In this document: positions 23,425-35,252 of the stretch, piece by piece | Layout: the number at the start of each line of letters is the position of its first letter | Position numbering within the stretch: position 1 is the first letter of the stretch | Source: Spirometra erinaceieuropaei | Taxonomy: Eukaryota; Platyhelminthes; Cestoda; Diphyllobothriidea; Diphyllobothriidae | Assembly: GCA_902702965.1 (NCBI GenBank) | Contig: CACRXP010000236.1 | Coordinates: forward strand, 437,294 to 501,293 | Direction: 5' to 3' | DNA length: 64,000 nucleotides | Position numbers and translations under genes: made by a program | The notes under the pieces: generated by a model | What the model was told of the DNA's origin: nothing | The model's input: only the letters and a program-made list of their open reading frames with translations | Database searches by the model: none

Positions 23425-26415
23425 ATGAAGGGCAACTCTGTGGACTCCTTGAAAAAAAAAACGCAGACAGCATTCGATTTCAACATGATCGCGAGCGATT
23501 TTAATTTGCCAGAAATTGACTGGCATACACACACTTCCCTTCTTAAGTCCCAGATGCCTCTGGAAGCTATCCACTTCTCAAACTGGCCCCAGTTTGTTCA
23601 CTCTTCGACTAGATACGATAGCGTTTTAGATTTGATTCATACTAATGGCATCCTCTCTTTATCCATGGATTCCCATCGTGACATTTTTACAAGTTACTAT
23701 GCAATAATTCGTTTTTGTCTTCCAGTCTCACGTTCTGCAAAGGCAGTACTAAAGGGTAGTTATTCTGACTATTTTTATGCTAATAGCGAATTAGTTAAGA
23801 ACCTTTCGAAATCTCTCGACTGTTACAATATTTTTTCAAATAATGATCCGAATATTTTCGAGAATATATTGCAGCACATAGCAGTAAGTTTTCTAGATCT
23901 CTTTTCACTGGGGATGTCGAAATCCATTGCCACCTCATCCACTGTCACACATCTTCCTAAGAGCATTATTAAAAGCTACGGACGCATTTGAGGGATCCTT
24001 GCGTAAGCTCATCATCGGTTCACGCAGGAATAATTGAAATATGCAAATTACTTTCGAAAATGAGGCTCGCGCGAGATAGGCATAGAGAATATTTGGCTAA
24101 TTGTGGTAAGAAAACTTCTTTATCTGTTGCTCAGGTCTTTCGTCAAAGACCACCAGCTAAGTCCTATTAAGTCATTACGCCTTTCCTAAGTACCAATAAT
24201 ACCTTCATTACAGAGGAGTCAGAAAAGGTAGAATTGTTAAATTAATTCTTTGCCAAACATCTTACCAATGAGACCGACTCCATCCCTTCCATTCATCTGC
24301 GATCTGATGCTTCACTCACGAGGAATTATTGTGCTCCGGCAAGGATTCAGTAGCTGGTAATCCAGCTTACCAACTGCAGTAGGAACTGGCAACATCGCAA
24401 ACTCTATTATAAAGCGGCTAAGAGATTTTTCTCCTTTTCTTGTCAAACGCGTATCAATCTTTCCCAAGAATCGTTTCTTTCCTCACTGTTGGAAAAATTC
24501 TATTATTATTTCAGTACCAAAACTGCCGAGGTGTCCATAAAACACCTTCGCTCGTTAAAATCTTTCTCAAAGTTATCGTTGTGAAAAGTGCTAACTTATG
24601 TATAGACAATCAACTAATTAGCCCTTCCTAACATGGCTTTTTACCAGACTGCTCTTGGGAAACGTGCTTTATGACTTTGTTTTAGGTTTTTCCTGATTTC
24701 AAAGGGAACTGACAGTCCCCAAGGGGCGCTATAATACACTATTCTATTCTATTCCATTCTATGCGTTTTTTAATTCACTTACTTCTCTTCTTAGTGGTCA
24801 TCAAGTCCGTAGTCGTTTTCATTTTGATATTTGTAAAGCGGTAGATAAAGTGCAAAAGTTCCAGAAGCTCTGGGACTTCGCAGTCTCCTTATTGACTTTG
24901 CTAAGCAGAGCTTCCAAATCGTTAAAAAAAGGTTTCAGGGGGAATCTTCATTTTCCAATGAAAGCCCTATTGTAAGTGCTCCGCTACAAGGTACTCTCTT
25001 AAGCTGTTTTTGGTTTCTGCTCTGCATGAATAATATTCCATCGACAGTTAAACATTTCCAATCTTCTGTTTATACTGGCGACCTCAAATAGTTATATTTA
25101 TTCACTTAATCTACGACCAAACATTGCCTGAGCAAAGCCATGCAGACTTGCTTATTTTCTAAATTTGGAGCTCAGAAAAGCTAGTGGGATTTTCTCCATC
25201 GAAATGTCACCGTACGTGCCTCGGACTCCAGTAGATACTCCAACCAGTGGTCTTTTAATGCACACCTGCGATTGAATGTGCCACCATCAAGGACTTAGGT
25301 TGAGGCTACTGCAATAATCTAGATCTGTCGCCACAAGCCGATAGAATTAAGGCCAAAGCTGCCCAGATTTGCTGCTTTACTTCTTACAATTACTATTTTC
25401 CTGAAATTCAATTATGACACTATCGAATGTTTGTGTTTCTTAGTCTCGAGTATTGTTGTCATTCTTTTGTTTGATAAGTGAGGACAATTGTTCAAAAATT
25501 TAAAATATACAAGGACATTTTGCTAGAAGACTCTTAAGCATGACAAATCCAAATATTTCCTACTTGGGCAGATGCCAGTTAATTAACCTAAGATTTCTAT
25601 GGATTCCAAGACTAGAAACGGGTTTCCGTCTCCTCTTTTTCATTAATAATACCTCACATCTTCCTCGTCTTTCAGCACTAACCCCTGTTAATTGTCCATA
25701 CAATCTTCACTATTATTCCTTCACTGTACCTCTTTCCGCTCTCTCCACCTCTAGGCGTTCTCTTTTTTCTATTCCAGGTAAACATTTCTTTGAAATTACC
25801 TTCCAAGACATATAAGAAGTTCAGACAATCCACACACTTTAAGAGAAGGCTGTGCACTTAACTGAATACTCAATCGACTGAGCTTTTATTTTTCTCATCC
25901 TTCCCGGACAACTTTCTTGATGACACTGAAAAAGAGCTTTTGAGAATTTAGGACGCCGCCGCAAAATTTCCGGATCCACCCACATTCCCACCTCTGTGTT
26001 TGACTTCGCCTTCATGGATCTCTTATCAGAAACCTCGATTTCTTCGATTTTTCCGTCCATGCATCGTGTCTTTCACAGAACGTCATTTCCTCTCTGACGA
26101 ACCCTGCAGAAGAAGTGGCGGGACCAGGTTGACGTTCACGCTCTAAACCGCCTTCACCTCGTTAATAGCCAGCTCCTATCATGAATCTACTTTGAGGGGT
26201 TGTTTTCTCCTCTAAAATTAATCCAATGATTTTTAAATTTTCGTGTGTAGTTTTTTTTTTCACTCCTCGCTAATCATTTTTCTTTTCGGACTATTTATTC
26301 AAAAACTATGAATTGCACTTTGTACAGATTTTCCTACCCCGTCTAAAATTCGCATGTTAATTTATTTTTACTTGCTTTGATGGGACCCCGGCGGGTCTTT
26401 CATAAACTATTATTA
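23425..26415 (+). mobile_element. Decayed non-LTR element, family A
   Basis: Segments of an ORF2 follow each other on the plus strand. An endonuclease C-part with ASDFNLPEIDW lies at 23,425-23,991. RT fragments lie at 24.1-24.65 kb (HGFLPD, then CFMTLF). A motif B relic (IVSAPLQGTLLSCFWFLLCM) and a YTGDLK box in place of YADDLK lie at 24.97-25.1 kb. The C-terminal part is at 25,540-25,815, where RLETGFRLLFFINNTSHLP matches the family A copy at 36.9-37.2 kb. The copy ends with the family A 3' hairpin GACCCCGGCGGGTC at 26,384-26,397. Stops and frameshifts are numerous, and a foreign 3' tail sits at 24.68-24.78 kb. Confidence 0.65.
24680..24775 (+). repeat. 3' end of another non-LTR family (family C)
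   Basis: Inside the decayed family A copy lies a short segment ending in a hairpin CCCCAAGGGG (24,717-24,726), then ATAATA and several TATTC units (TATTCTATTCTATTCC). This has the same architecture as the 3' ends of the other non-LTR families here but a different sequence. It is read as a severely 5'-truncated insertion. Its 5' limit is not defined. Confidence 0.45.
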
Positions 26416-26957
26416 CCTCTGAGATTTCGAGCTCTCACCTCCAATCTGGGATTTTCGCTGTTCTTTATGTCATCTCCGCGTTTGGAACCGACCAGGCTTT
26501 TGACGATCAAGGCGGAGTCCTCTGTTTTCGCTATCTACTAGAAGTTTAATTGGTCTTCAACGAGGTCTCAGGGTCGCATTCCCCCCTCCTACGCTGGATT
26601 CTAAGCAGACTGTGACCGATCGCTTTCTGGTTCCTCTAATCTCGCCACCTCGACGCCGATAGTCTCAAATGCATTGAGCATTTAGTTTTGACAATGTCCA
26701 TTTCGAATCTATCATTCATAACCATTTGCAGGCAAGTTCTGTCCAAACTACATATTTGCTTTTTGAGCGGAAGATTATTTCTCGTTAACAATTAGCCAAT
26801 TCATATTCACTTGAATTTTTCACTGTTCGCAAAACGCTTACATAAGCATGCACTGAAAATTTATAATGACTATGTTCGCTCTCTCAAAAATTCACCCGAA
26901 AACTTATATTTACTTGCTTTGATAGTACTCTGATGGAGGCATTACTAAATAAATGAT

Positions 26958-28480
26958 GATAATAGTTTTATTTAATGCCAGTTTAAAGGCATTATCATGG
27001 AAGCGTTAAACACAAATCCGGCCAGTAGTGAAAAAAAACTCCTGTGGAAAAGGAATAAAAATATAGTTGATGGTGGTTTTATGGTTTGGGGTTCAAGAGA
27101 AAAAAACTGCCAACTGCAAACTATCGACCATCAAGAAGGCAGGAGTTGCACGGTACGGGATACTATCAGTCGCAATTCCTTTCACGAAGTGTGGGCTAGT
27201 CCAAACAGAAGCGCCGAAGAACAGCTGTCGCTGTTGCCTAAGGAAAGTGTTCATGGTGAGACCGGTCACAGTGGTCAGAGACCAAAAACGCCATCGGTAC
27301 GATAGTGTCCATCAGTGGATTCAGCACCCAAAATTTGTGGAAACTTTTCTGAATGCAAAAATCGAGTAAACGTTCTCTTAAATAACGGATAAGTTTGCAG
27401 ATTTTTTACATTACTGGGTAGTTTATTCCAACTAGCAATTGCATTTACAGAAAAGAACCGATGATATTTAACAGTACGTGCCAGAGGAAGAAATAAAAAG
27501 ACCTTACGGTGACTGTTACTTCGCGGGTGGACATGATGTCTTAAAATAGTGAGTGGGTTAAAGGTGCGAATATATTAAAGCTTAAATAGCAAAAAAGTCC
27601 CTTTTTAATCTGCGAAACCATGAAGAACCAAGGCCTGTAACTCGACAACGTTCTTGGTTAGACAAATGTCGGTGTTCCAGGGTTAAAACTCTCCTGGTAA
27701 AAAAGAGTTGAACGGATTCTATTTTCTTCTGCTCAATAGCACGCATGAGGCCAAATAAAAACGAACAGTATTCCAGGCCAGGTCTAACGTATATATTGTA
27801 AAGACGCATTCTAATGTCCCTAGTTTTAAAGTTTCGGAGGATAAGTCCGGTCGTTCTACGTGCTTTGGAGACTATCAAAGCACAGTGCACCGAGAGATTG
27901 AGACTCTTGGAGTATGATACGCCCAGATCCTTAATAACCCCTGGCACATTTATGGCGTGACCGTCAATACTTATTTGAGGTTGGCGGTCGGCGCCAACCA
28001 CCATGACTGAACATTTATGCCAAGAAAGAGAGAGGCGCCATGTGCGGCACCACTGGGCGAAAGCCTGTAGATCGCTCTTTTGGAGTTCAAGCACGATGTC
28101 ACAATCTGCCGGCTTATATCGATGAGCAACTTTCAGATCATCGGCATACATGAAGGGCTTACCATTCTGAAATACATCGAGTACATCGTTGACAAAAAGC
28201 AAAATAAAAGCAGGCCGAGTACACTACTCTGAATGGCTCCACTCCTCGCACATGTGGGGTTTGAGATAGAATTGGCAATCTTGAATGGTTGTGTACGAAC
28301 TCCCAGGTAATAGGATATAAAATTCAAAATTTTGTCATCTATTCCGAAAGAGGACAGTTTCAAGAGAAGAAGAACATGATCAAAAACCTTAGTGAAATCG
28401 AAATATACGGTGTACAGTGCAAAGCCGTTGTCCCTAGCTTTGAGAACGAAGTCAAAGAAGGACAGTTGCTAATTAATAAT
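26958..28480 (-). mobile_element. 5'-truncated non-LTR element, family B
   Basis: The minus strand begins inside the RT palm (FFDFVLKARDNGFALYTVYF, near 28,465) and runs through motif B and YADDLKV to the C-terminal domain. It ends at a 3' hairpin AATGCC...GGCATT (26,974-26,993) followed by AAATAAA. It is closely related to the plus-strand copy at 29.5-31.6 kb. Frames are interrupted between 28,133 and 28,200 and after 27,582. It abuts a family A 3' end at about 28,487. Confidence 0.7.
27582..28202 (-). pseudogene. RT palm and C-terminal domain, family B
   Basis: The 206-codon frame contains FVNDVLDVFQNGKPFMYADD, that is the end of motif B and the catalytic YADD. It continues with WCRTWRLSLSWHKCSVMVVG, INVPGVIKDLGV and RPGLEYCSFLFGLM, all shared with the family B copy at 29,479-31,326. 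The upstream palm is in another frame (28,133-28,363: SGAIQSSVLG), so a frameshift lies near 28,190. The downstream C-terminus is lost after WFRRLKRDFF. Confidence 0.75.
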
Positions 28481-28486
28481 ATTTAT

Positions 28487-29090
28487 TTTTATTAAAGACC
28501 CGTCGGGGTCCCATCAAAGCAAGTAAAAATAAACTTACATGCGAATTTTAGACGAGGTAGGCAAAATCTGTACAAAGTGCAATACACAGTTTTTGAATTA
28601 GAAGTCCGTTAAAAAATGATAAGGGAGTGGTGAAAAAAATCCATTATAAAATTTACAAATGATTGGATTAATTTTAGAGGGGAAAAAACCCTCAAAAAAT
28701 AGAAACAGAAAAATGCGGGCAGGACTAGCCTGCATGTGGTGGTATAGAATGGATTATACTCGGACATCGTTAGGACCTAAATAAATTCCAGCTGTGTATG
28801 GGAATGTATAACGGATTTCATGAAGGGTTAAGTAGGCTGGTCGGTCAGGACTTGCCTGTATGTGGCCTTAAATAAGGCAAATAGTGGCGAAATTGAAAAC
28901 CAGTCTCGAGACGATAGGAACCCAGATGCGGTCGGTTACATTCATCCGAATCCATCCGAGGATCGGTCAAGGGAGATACGACCAGACTACTAGTATATGA
29001 CAATACAGAAGGTTTCGACAAGAGCGTCGATGGAGCGCATTCTGTGAGGGCACGATGCATGAACTGAAAAATTGGAAAAATTAACATTAA
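28487..29090 (-). repeat. Family A 3' region, minus strand
   Basis: The end GACCCGTCGGGGTC (28,498-28,511), preceded by TTTTTATTAAA on the plus strand, is the reverse complement of the family A 3' hairpin. The sequence above it follows the family A 3' untranslated region, as in the copy at 36.2-36.9 kb, including ACTAGTA and GACCGCATC-like blocks. No coding part is present, so it is a short 5'-truncated insertion. Confidence 0.65.
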
Positions 29091-29099
29091 CATTACACA

Positions 29100-29445
29100 A
29101 TGCCATATACAGCGGACATTTATTTCGGCCATGTTGATGTCGGACTATATTCCATTTTGTACCGCCACATGCAGGCCTGTCCTCCCTGTTTTTATCTGAT
29201 GCTATTTTTCCGAGGGGTTTTTTTTTCTCCTGTTAAATTACTACAATCATTTTTAAATTTTGCTTTGGAGTTTTTTTTTCACCCCTCGTTTGTTTTCATC
29301 TTCATTTTCCTTAACGGACTTCTAATCTCAAAAACGATGCATTGCACTTTGTGCAGATTTTGCCTACATCGTCTAAAATTTGCATGTAAATTTATTTTAC
29401 TTGCTTTGAGGGGACCCCGACGGGTCTTTAATAAAAAATAATTGA
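29100..29445 (+). repeat. Family A 3' region, plus strand
   Basis: A plus-strand copy of the family A 3' untranslated region ends in GACCCCGACGGGTC (29,413-29,426), then TTTAATAAAAAATAATTG. The CGTCTAAAATTTGCATG block just upstream is shared with the copies ending at 26.4 kb, 28.5 kb and 36.2 kb. Together with the preceding minus-strand copy it makes an inverted pair of 3' ends. Confidence 0.65.
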
Positions 29446-29478
29446 ATTGAAGCGAGACTATTCACCAAGGGAGGAAAT

Positions 29479-31326
29479 GTGAACAGATACGGAAATTTAA
29501 TGGCGGCATATTACTTTACCGAAAACCATTCGTTAAGTGTCTCGAAACTTTTCTCTAGAAAAATACGAACTCATAGAAAGACGCAGCATCCCATCCTTCG
29601 AGACGATCTCGGAAATCCCATAGTTGATGCCCAGCTAACCGCTGATAGCTTCAATGATTTCCTGTCCAAAACGTTTATTGAAGACTCGACCACCCCGCTT
29701 TCGACGATCCACGCATTGACCGGGACAGTTCTAGAAACTATAACTTTCACTCTGTGGGATGTGACTGTTGCGATTCGGCGTTTTCGTCAATTATATAGTC
29801 CAGGCTCTGATGGTGTCCCAGTAAGCATTTTAAAAGCCGATGCAAACACGATCTTCCCATCTCTCTTGTGCAAGATATTTAATCTTGCTCTTGACAGTGA
29901 AACTTATCCTACCTTGTGGAAGGAATCACACATTTTGCCCATTCCTAAGCACGGCAAATCTACATCATTTGATGACTTTCGGCCAATAAACACCCTCCCC
30001 GCAGCTTCGAAGATCTTACAGACACTGATCAAGGATAAGATGATGTGTCACTTAACGGCGAATAACTTACTGAGTGCTGCTCAGCATGGATTCCTCAAAG
30101 CTCGATCTTGTGACACCTGTCAACTCTCTTCCTTTGACTATGTTCTCCAATCTAGGGACAATAGTTTTGCACTTTACACAGTGTATATCGATTTCACTAA
30201 GGCTTTTGACCGTGTTGACCATGCTCTTCTTCTCTTGAAACTGTCCTCTTTCGGAATAGGTGGCAAAATTTCGAATTTTATATCCTCTTATTTGGGCACT
30301 CGCACACAACGAGTTAAGATTTCCAATACCATCTCCAACCTCACACGTGTGAGGAGTGGAGTCATTCAGGGTAGTGTACTCGGCCCGCTTGTATTTTGCC
30401 TTTTCGTTAATGATGTACCCGATTTATTTCAGAATGGTAGGCCTTTCATGTATGCCGATGATCTTAAAGTTGCATATCGATATAAGCCGGCAGATCATGA
30501 CATCGTGCTTGAGCTCCTAAAGGGCTATCTACAGGCTTTCGCCCAGTGGTGCCGCACGTGGCGCCTCTCTCTTTCTTGGCATAAATGCTCAGTCACGGTG
30601 GTTGGCTACGACCGCCAACCTCAACTAAGTATTGAAGGTCACGCAATAAATGTGCCAGGGGTTATAAGGGATTTGGGCGTATCATACTCCAAGAGTCTCA
30701 ATCTCTCGGTGCACTATGCCTTGATAGTCTCCAAAGCACGTAGAACGACCGGGTTTATCCTCCGAAATTTTAAAACTAGGGGCATTAGAATGCGCCTTTT
30801 CAACATGTACGTTTGACCTGGTCTGGAATACTGTTCGTTTTTATTTGGCCTCATGCGTGCTATTGAGCAGAAGAAAATAGAATCCGTTCAACACTTTTTT
30901 ACCAAGAGAATTTTAGCCCCGGAATACCGACATTTGTCTTACCAAGAACGTTGTCGGCTTACAGGCCTCGATCCTTTATGGTTCCGTAGATTAAAAAAGG
31001 GACTATTTTTGCTATTTAAACTCTTATATAATCACACATTTAACCCGCTCACCTCTTTAAGACATCATATCCACCCAAGACGTAACAGTCACCGTGAGGT
31101 CTTTTTATTTATTCCTCTGGCACGTACTGTTAAATATCATCGGTTCTTTTCTGTAAATGCAATTGCTATTTGGAATAAACTACCCATGAGTGTGAAAACT
31201 CTGCAAAATTATCCTTTATTTAAGAGAACTATTACTCGATTTTTGCATTCAGAAAAGCTCCCACAAATTTTGAATGCTGAAACTGCTGATCGACTGTACC
31301 GTAGCGATGGCGTTTGTGGTCTCTGA
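29479..31326 (+). pseudogene. Family B reverse transcriptase, one stop
   Basis: Codons 1-445 carry the RT fingers (SPGSDGVPVSILK, PIPKHGKSTSFDDFRPINT), motif A (VYIDFTKAFDRVDH), motif B (SGVIQGSVLGPL) and the catalytic FMYADDLKV. A TGA at 30,814-30,816 falls where relatives have Arg (VRPGLEYC), consistent with one CGA-to-TGA change. The same frame then continues to 31,326 through RAIEQKKIESVQHFFTKRIL and a C-terminal region typical of CR1/Jockey-type RTs. It would copy its own RNA at a nicked target. With no endonuclease domain and one stop it is probably dead, but it is recent. Confidence 0.8.
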
Positions 31327-31640
31327 ACACTATGGCCGGTCTCACCAGCTGTTCCTCAACGCCTCTAATTTGACTATCCCCAACTTCATGAAAGGAATTT
31401 GACGTCCGATAATCTCCGATACCGTGCAACCTCCCCCTTTCTTGACGGTCGATATTCTACCACCGCCGGCAGTTTTTTCTCCTGAGCCCTCCAAACCATA
31501 AACCCGCAATCAGCTATATTTTACACCTATAGCTCAGGAGTTTTTTGTCACTGCTGGTCGGATTTGTGTTTTATCGCTTCCCTTGACAATGCCTGTAAAC
31601 TGGCATTAAATAAAAAATTTATTTATTTATTAAATTCCCG
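29479..31640 (+). mobile_element. Non-LTR element, family B, near-complete RT
   Basis: From the pre-RT linker (KLFSRKIRTHRKTQHP) through the whole RT and C-terminal domain, the plus strand is in one frame with a single in-frame stop. The 3' untranslated region ends in a hairpin AATGCC...GGCATT at 31,588-31,607, then AAATAAA and TTTA repeats. The endonuclease half is missing, so the copy is 5'-truncated. It points toward the minus-strand family B element that ends near 31.7 kb, so the two are tail to tail. Confidence 0.75.
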
Positions 31641-31708
31641 GGTGCCCTTTCTCAGTGTCATAGAAAAATCTGTCTGGGAAGGATGAAGAAAATAAAAGTT
31701 TAATCGAG

Positions 31709-32134
31709 TCAGTATTCAGATAAAGGTTGACAGGTGTCACAAGACCGAGCTTTGAGTAATCCATGCTGAGTAGCAATCAGTAGGTTATTCACTGTTAAGT
31801 GACACATCATGTTATTTTTGATCAATGTCTCCAAGATCTTCGAAACTGCAGGGGGGGTGTTTATTGGACGAAAGTCATCAAATGACGTAGATTTGTGGTG
31901 CCTAGGAATGGGTATAATGAGTGATTCCTTCCACAAGGTAGGATATGTTCCACTTTCAAAAGCAAGATTAAATATTTTGTATAAGAGGGATGGGAAGATC
32001 GTATTTGCATCGGCTTTTAAAATGCTTACTGGGACACCATCAGAGCCTGGACTATATAATTGACGAAAACGCCGAATCGCAACAGTCACATCCCACAGAG
32101 TGAAAGTTATAGTTTCTAGAACTGTCCCGGTCAA
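31709..32134 (-). pseudogene. Family B RT fingers fragment
   Basis: The frame runs WDVTVAIRRFRQLYSPGSDG, FRPINTPPAVSKILETLIK and TQHGLLKARSCDTCQ, near-identical to the RT N-terminal half of the plus-strand copy at 29.7-30.1 kb. It then reads out into unrelated sequence and stops at 31,709, so palm and catalytic Asp residues are missing. Upstream on the same strand lie the linker and endonuclease of the same element. Confidence 0.75.
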
Positions 32135-32317
32135 TGCGTGGATCGTCGAAAGCGGGGTGGTCGAGTCTTCAATAAACGTTTTGGACAGGAAGTCATTGAA
32201 GCTATCAGCGGTTAGCTGGGCATCAACTATGGGATTTCCGAGATCGTCTCGGACGATGGAATGTTGCGTTTGTCTGTGAGTTCGTATTTTTCTAGAGAAA
32301 AGTTTCGATATATTTAA

Positions 32318-33760
32318 CTAATGATTTTCGCTAAACTGGACATCTTCGGCTAGCTGTTTTTCTTCAGACAATTTCTTAGCCCGCTCAAAAATGTCATAAA
32401 TCAAGGGCAGGACAGAAACCTCGTTCTGAAGATGGAATCGATGATAAAGTCTGCGCAATCTGCGACGAAAGGGTAAGGGTAGGAAAACCTCATCCCCAAT
32501 GTTAATTATTTTCTTACGGGTGACGAAACGAGAAATAAGCGGATCCAAATTTTTGTACAGTTTTGCAGTGCAAACATTTACACCGGAACTAAAGAAGAAA
32601 TCTGTCCAGTCGTTGGAGTTAAGGTGTGGTAATAATTCGGTCGAGCGAGTTGATCGGAAATCGCAGAAAAATCTATACTTTGGAACAACGTTTTGTCAGC
32701 CTCGAATTCCAACGTTGAAACAACTATGTCATGGTCTGAGCCCCCGAGTGGTCCTAGGAATGACACTGACGATAGCATGCAGCCTGTACAGAAAATCTGG
32801 TCAAGTATGCTTGATCCTCGGGTTGGAAATTCGACAACCTGAGTCAACATTCCAACATCCACAGCCTCAAGAAAGTCTTCGAACCTTCTAGGGCCTGAAG
32901 GCGGAAACCAGCGGACTTCAGGGAGATTAAAATTACCCGCTACCAAATGATACTTAAAGCTTAAGTCGGACGCAGCATGAAATGCGTATGAGAGTAAACG
33001 ATCAAAATTGTCGTTGGCGTTGGGAGGGCGATTGATCCAGCCAAAAAGTAAGGAGAACTTATTTTTTAGTAAAACTTGGAGCTAGCAGCAGCCTGTTACT
33101 GCGGAAAAATGCAGGAGGTCCAGCGGCAAAAATGTAAGTGTTTGCGTAATCTAGACGCAGCTGCGCCCACCACGGCTTACTTGATGATCATTTCGAAAGC
33201 AATTATAGCCTAGAAGAGAGAGTTCGGTGTCAGCTACGGAGGGTGACGCCCACGTTTCATTTACTAAAAAAATGTCTGAACGGTGGACGAACACCAGATT
33301 CTGAAGCAAAGGCTTCTTTTTAAGCAAAAATCTGGCATTTAAAAAAGATTTTGAGGGGAAAGGCCGTTGTTTCCTAGGGGGGTGGGCTACGTCGTCCAGT
33401 GCTGGGCTGCCCACGGAGCAAACGGTCCGGATGTAATCATATGGTTCTGCAAATATTTTGTGACATCAAAAAAGTCTGACGTGGATAAAACGGGGTATGA
33501 CTTGGGGTAGGAAATGACAGGCAGGTAAACTGGTAACCATTGTTAGCTAACTTATTTTCAGCTGGAAATCCGTTGTTCAGATACTGCAACAGATCCCCAC
33601 CGGAACAAAAGTGAGGATCCGATGAGTTAACTGATCCAGTGTGGACGTAAGCATGAGGAATACATTGGTAAAACGGCCGTGGAGGAAACAAGTTAGGGGG
33701 TGGGGCACGTATTGCTTCCATTGGAGCAAGAGTTTTATTAAACGGCGGGAAAATCGGCAT
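32318..33760 (-). pseudogene. Family B ORF2 leader, endonuclease and linker
   Basis: Successive minus-strand frames give the Pro-rich leader (MPIFPPFNKTLAPMEA, start 33,760), the endonuclease N-part (NARFLLKKKPLLQNL, VNETWAS and GYNCFRNDHQVSRGG, 33,414-33,151), then the C-part (GNFNLPEVRWF, GGSDHDIVV, 32,946-32,578) and a basic linker (LPFRRRLRRLYHRFHLQ). Frameshifts separate the parts. GNFN replaces the usual GDFN, so the catalytic Asp is gone. The same order is present in the mosaic element at 62.5-63.9 kb. Confidence 0.7.
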
Positions 33761-33913
33761 ATTCGGCCTAACTGCCTCGATATGAGTGTTAAGGAGCAGT
33801 TTGGAACACGCTACGATTTGAGTCGGAGTATTTGAGGCACTGCTAGCCTATTGTGTAGGCAAAGATTTTGTAATGGTGCTGGATTTATCGAGTGTTCGAG
33901 TGGCTGAGACAGC

Positions 33914-34116
33914 TGTAGTGACATTTAAATCTGTTTTGTTTTAATCCGTTACAATACGCCTTGATACAACTTTGAATAAGACAAAGAACACGCACGTGCA
34001 CGTTTACCTGCTGACGACTTTGTTCTTATTTACTAGTTTGTAACTGTTGGGATACTACTATTTTCGTTTCTTGGATAGCCTACTCGCTGTGCCCAACTAG
34101 TGGGTTTGTCTCTTAT
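33914..34116 (+). repeat. 5' LTR
   Basis: 203 bp, starting TGTAGTGACATT and ending TCTCTTAT, the same length as the 3' copy. The primer binding site lies two bases inside it. The few differences from the 3' copy include C/A and C/T changes near 33,945-33,965 and A/G and T/C changes near 34,055-34,075. Confidence 0.88.
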
Positions 34117-34349
34117 ACCGGTGACCCTATATCGTTCATAGCTCCTTCTGTTTAATCTCTGTGCATAACTATTTCCATTCGGATTTATCCTTACTCTAAT
34201 TTTTATCGATCAAATTATTAATCTAGCCCTTATTTGCTATTCACACTGTCTCACCCTTTCATCCAATACGAGCGCTCCCCTTCAATCTCTCTGTCAACGC
34301 GCCAGTCCTCTACCCCATTTATCTGACCTCTGACCGACCCCGGCTAATT

Positions 34350-34886
34350 ATGTCCAGCGATTCTACCAGCCAGCCGATAGCCGGCATTCACACTTTTGAC
34401 CTGCCATCCGTGTGGCTCGGTGACATCGCGTTATGGCTGCGCACTGTAGAGTCACGATTCGCCCTCCGTCAGATCACACGAGAGGATACGAAATTTCACT
34501 ATGTTGTGGCAGCACTCCCAATGGACATCGCCACCGACCTCCGCGACATCATAGATTGCCCGCCAACAGAAGCCCCTTATACTGCCCTAAAGGAGGCCCT
34601 CATTTCCCGCATTTCCCTCTCAACGCAAAAACGTCTCCAACGTTTAATTTCTGAGGAGGACCTCGGTGACAGGAAGCCTACGCAGCTTCTTAGGCGTTTG
34701 GAGCAGTTGGCAGACGGACAAAAGTTGGATGCCACCATGTTCAAGCAACTTTTCCTCCAACGGTTGCCTCCTTCTGTGCAAGCCATCCTTGCGCCTAACA
34801 TTCCTTCGTCGACTGTTCAGATGCTCGCGGAGACTGCTGACCGTGTACTCGAGTACTACCAGTCAGACTCCATTTACGCCCAATAA
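34350..34886 (+). CDS. Gag-like protein of the LTR element
   Basis: The 178-codon frame starts at an ATG and is uninterrupted. It carries the capsid N-terminal signature of invertebrate Gypsy gags: a W-x-x-x-E-S-R-F-A-L-R core (WLRTVESRFALRQITREDTK), then FHYVVAALP, a Y-x-x-L-K-E-x-L-I-x-R segment, and LGDRKPTQLLRRLEQL with QLFLQRLPPSVQAIL. Gag packages the RNA in virus-like particles. The usual C-terminal CCHC knuckle is missing because the internal deletion cuts the frame after RVLEYYQSDS. The open frame suggests recent activity or selection on gag. Confidence 0.85.
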   Translation: MSSDSTSQPIAGIHTFDLPSVWLGDIALWLRTVESRFALRQITREDTKFHYVVAALPMDIATDLRDIIDCPPTEAPYTALKEALISRISLSTQKRLQRLISEEDLGDRKPTQLLRRLEQLADGQKLDATMFKQLFLQRLPPSVQAILAPNIPSSTVQMLAETADRVLEYYQSDSIYAQ

Positions 34887-34983
34887 CCCCGCGTCTTCCC
34901 TTATCCCACAGACTCCTCCCCTTACGCGCAGCGGTCGTCATGTCCGTTTTCCCGACCGTTACCAACTTGTACAATATGCATAA
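34862..34983 (+). pseudogene. Residual pol C-terminus of the LTR element
   Basis: In the +1 frame relative to gag, the sequence reads TRSGRHVRFPDRYQLVQYA and then stops, at about 34,921-34,983. An R-x-x-R-S-G-R-x-V-R-x-P-x-R-Y end is the usual last block of Gypsy pol polyproteins. Its presence next to truncated gag marks the deletion junction near 34,865 and shows that the parent was a full gag-pol element. Confidence 0.7.
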
Positions 34984-35049
34984 CACTCCCACATTTTCCT
35001 TCTATTAACAATATCTTTTTGAACTCCGTTCTCCTAGGAGGGGGAGTAT

Positions 35050-35252
35050 TGTAGTGACATTTAAATCTGTTTTGTTTTAATCAGTTACAATATGCTTTGA
35101 CACAACTTTGAATAAGACAAAGAACACGCACGTGCACGTTTACCTGCTGACGACTTTGTTCTTATTTACTAGTTTGTAACTGTTGGGATACTGCTATTTT
35201 CGTTTCCTGGATAGCCTACTCGCTGTGCCCAACTAGTGGGTTTGTCTCTTAT
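35050..35252 (+). repeat. 3' LTR
   Basis: 203 bp, preceded by the polypurine tract at 35,036-35,049 and followed by the target duplication ACAGC. It overlaps the last two codons of the interrupted minus-strand ORF1, which therefore ends in LTR sequence. Confidence 0.88.

Noticed and set aside
26997..27369. Two plus-strand frames of about 100 codons
   Set aside because: They are the complement of the family B 3' coding and untranslated region on the minus strand.
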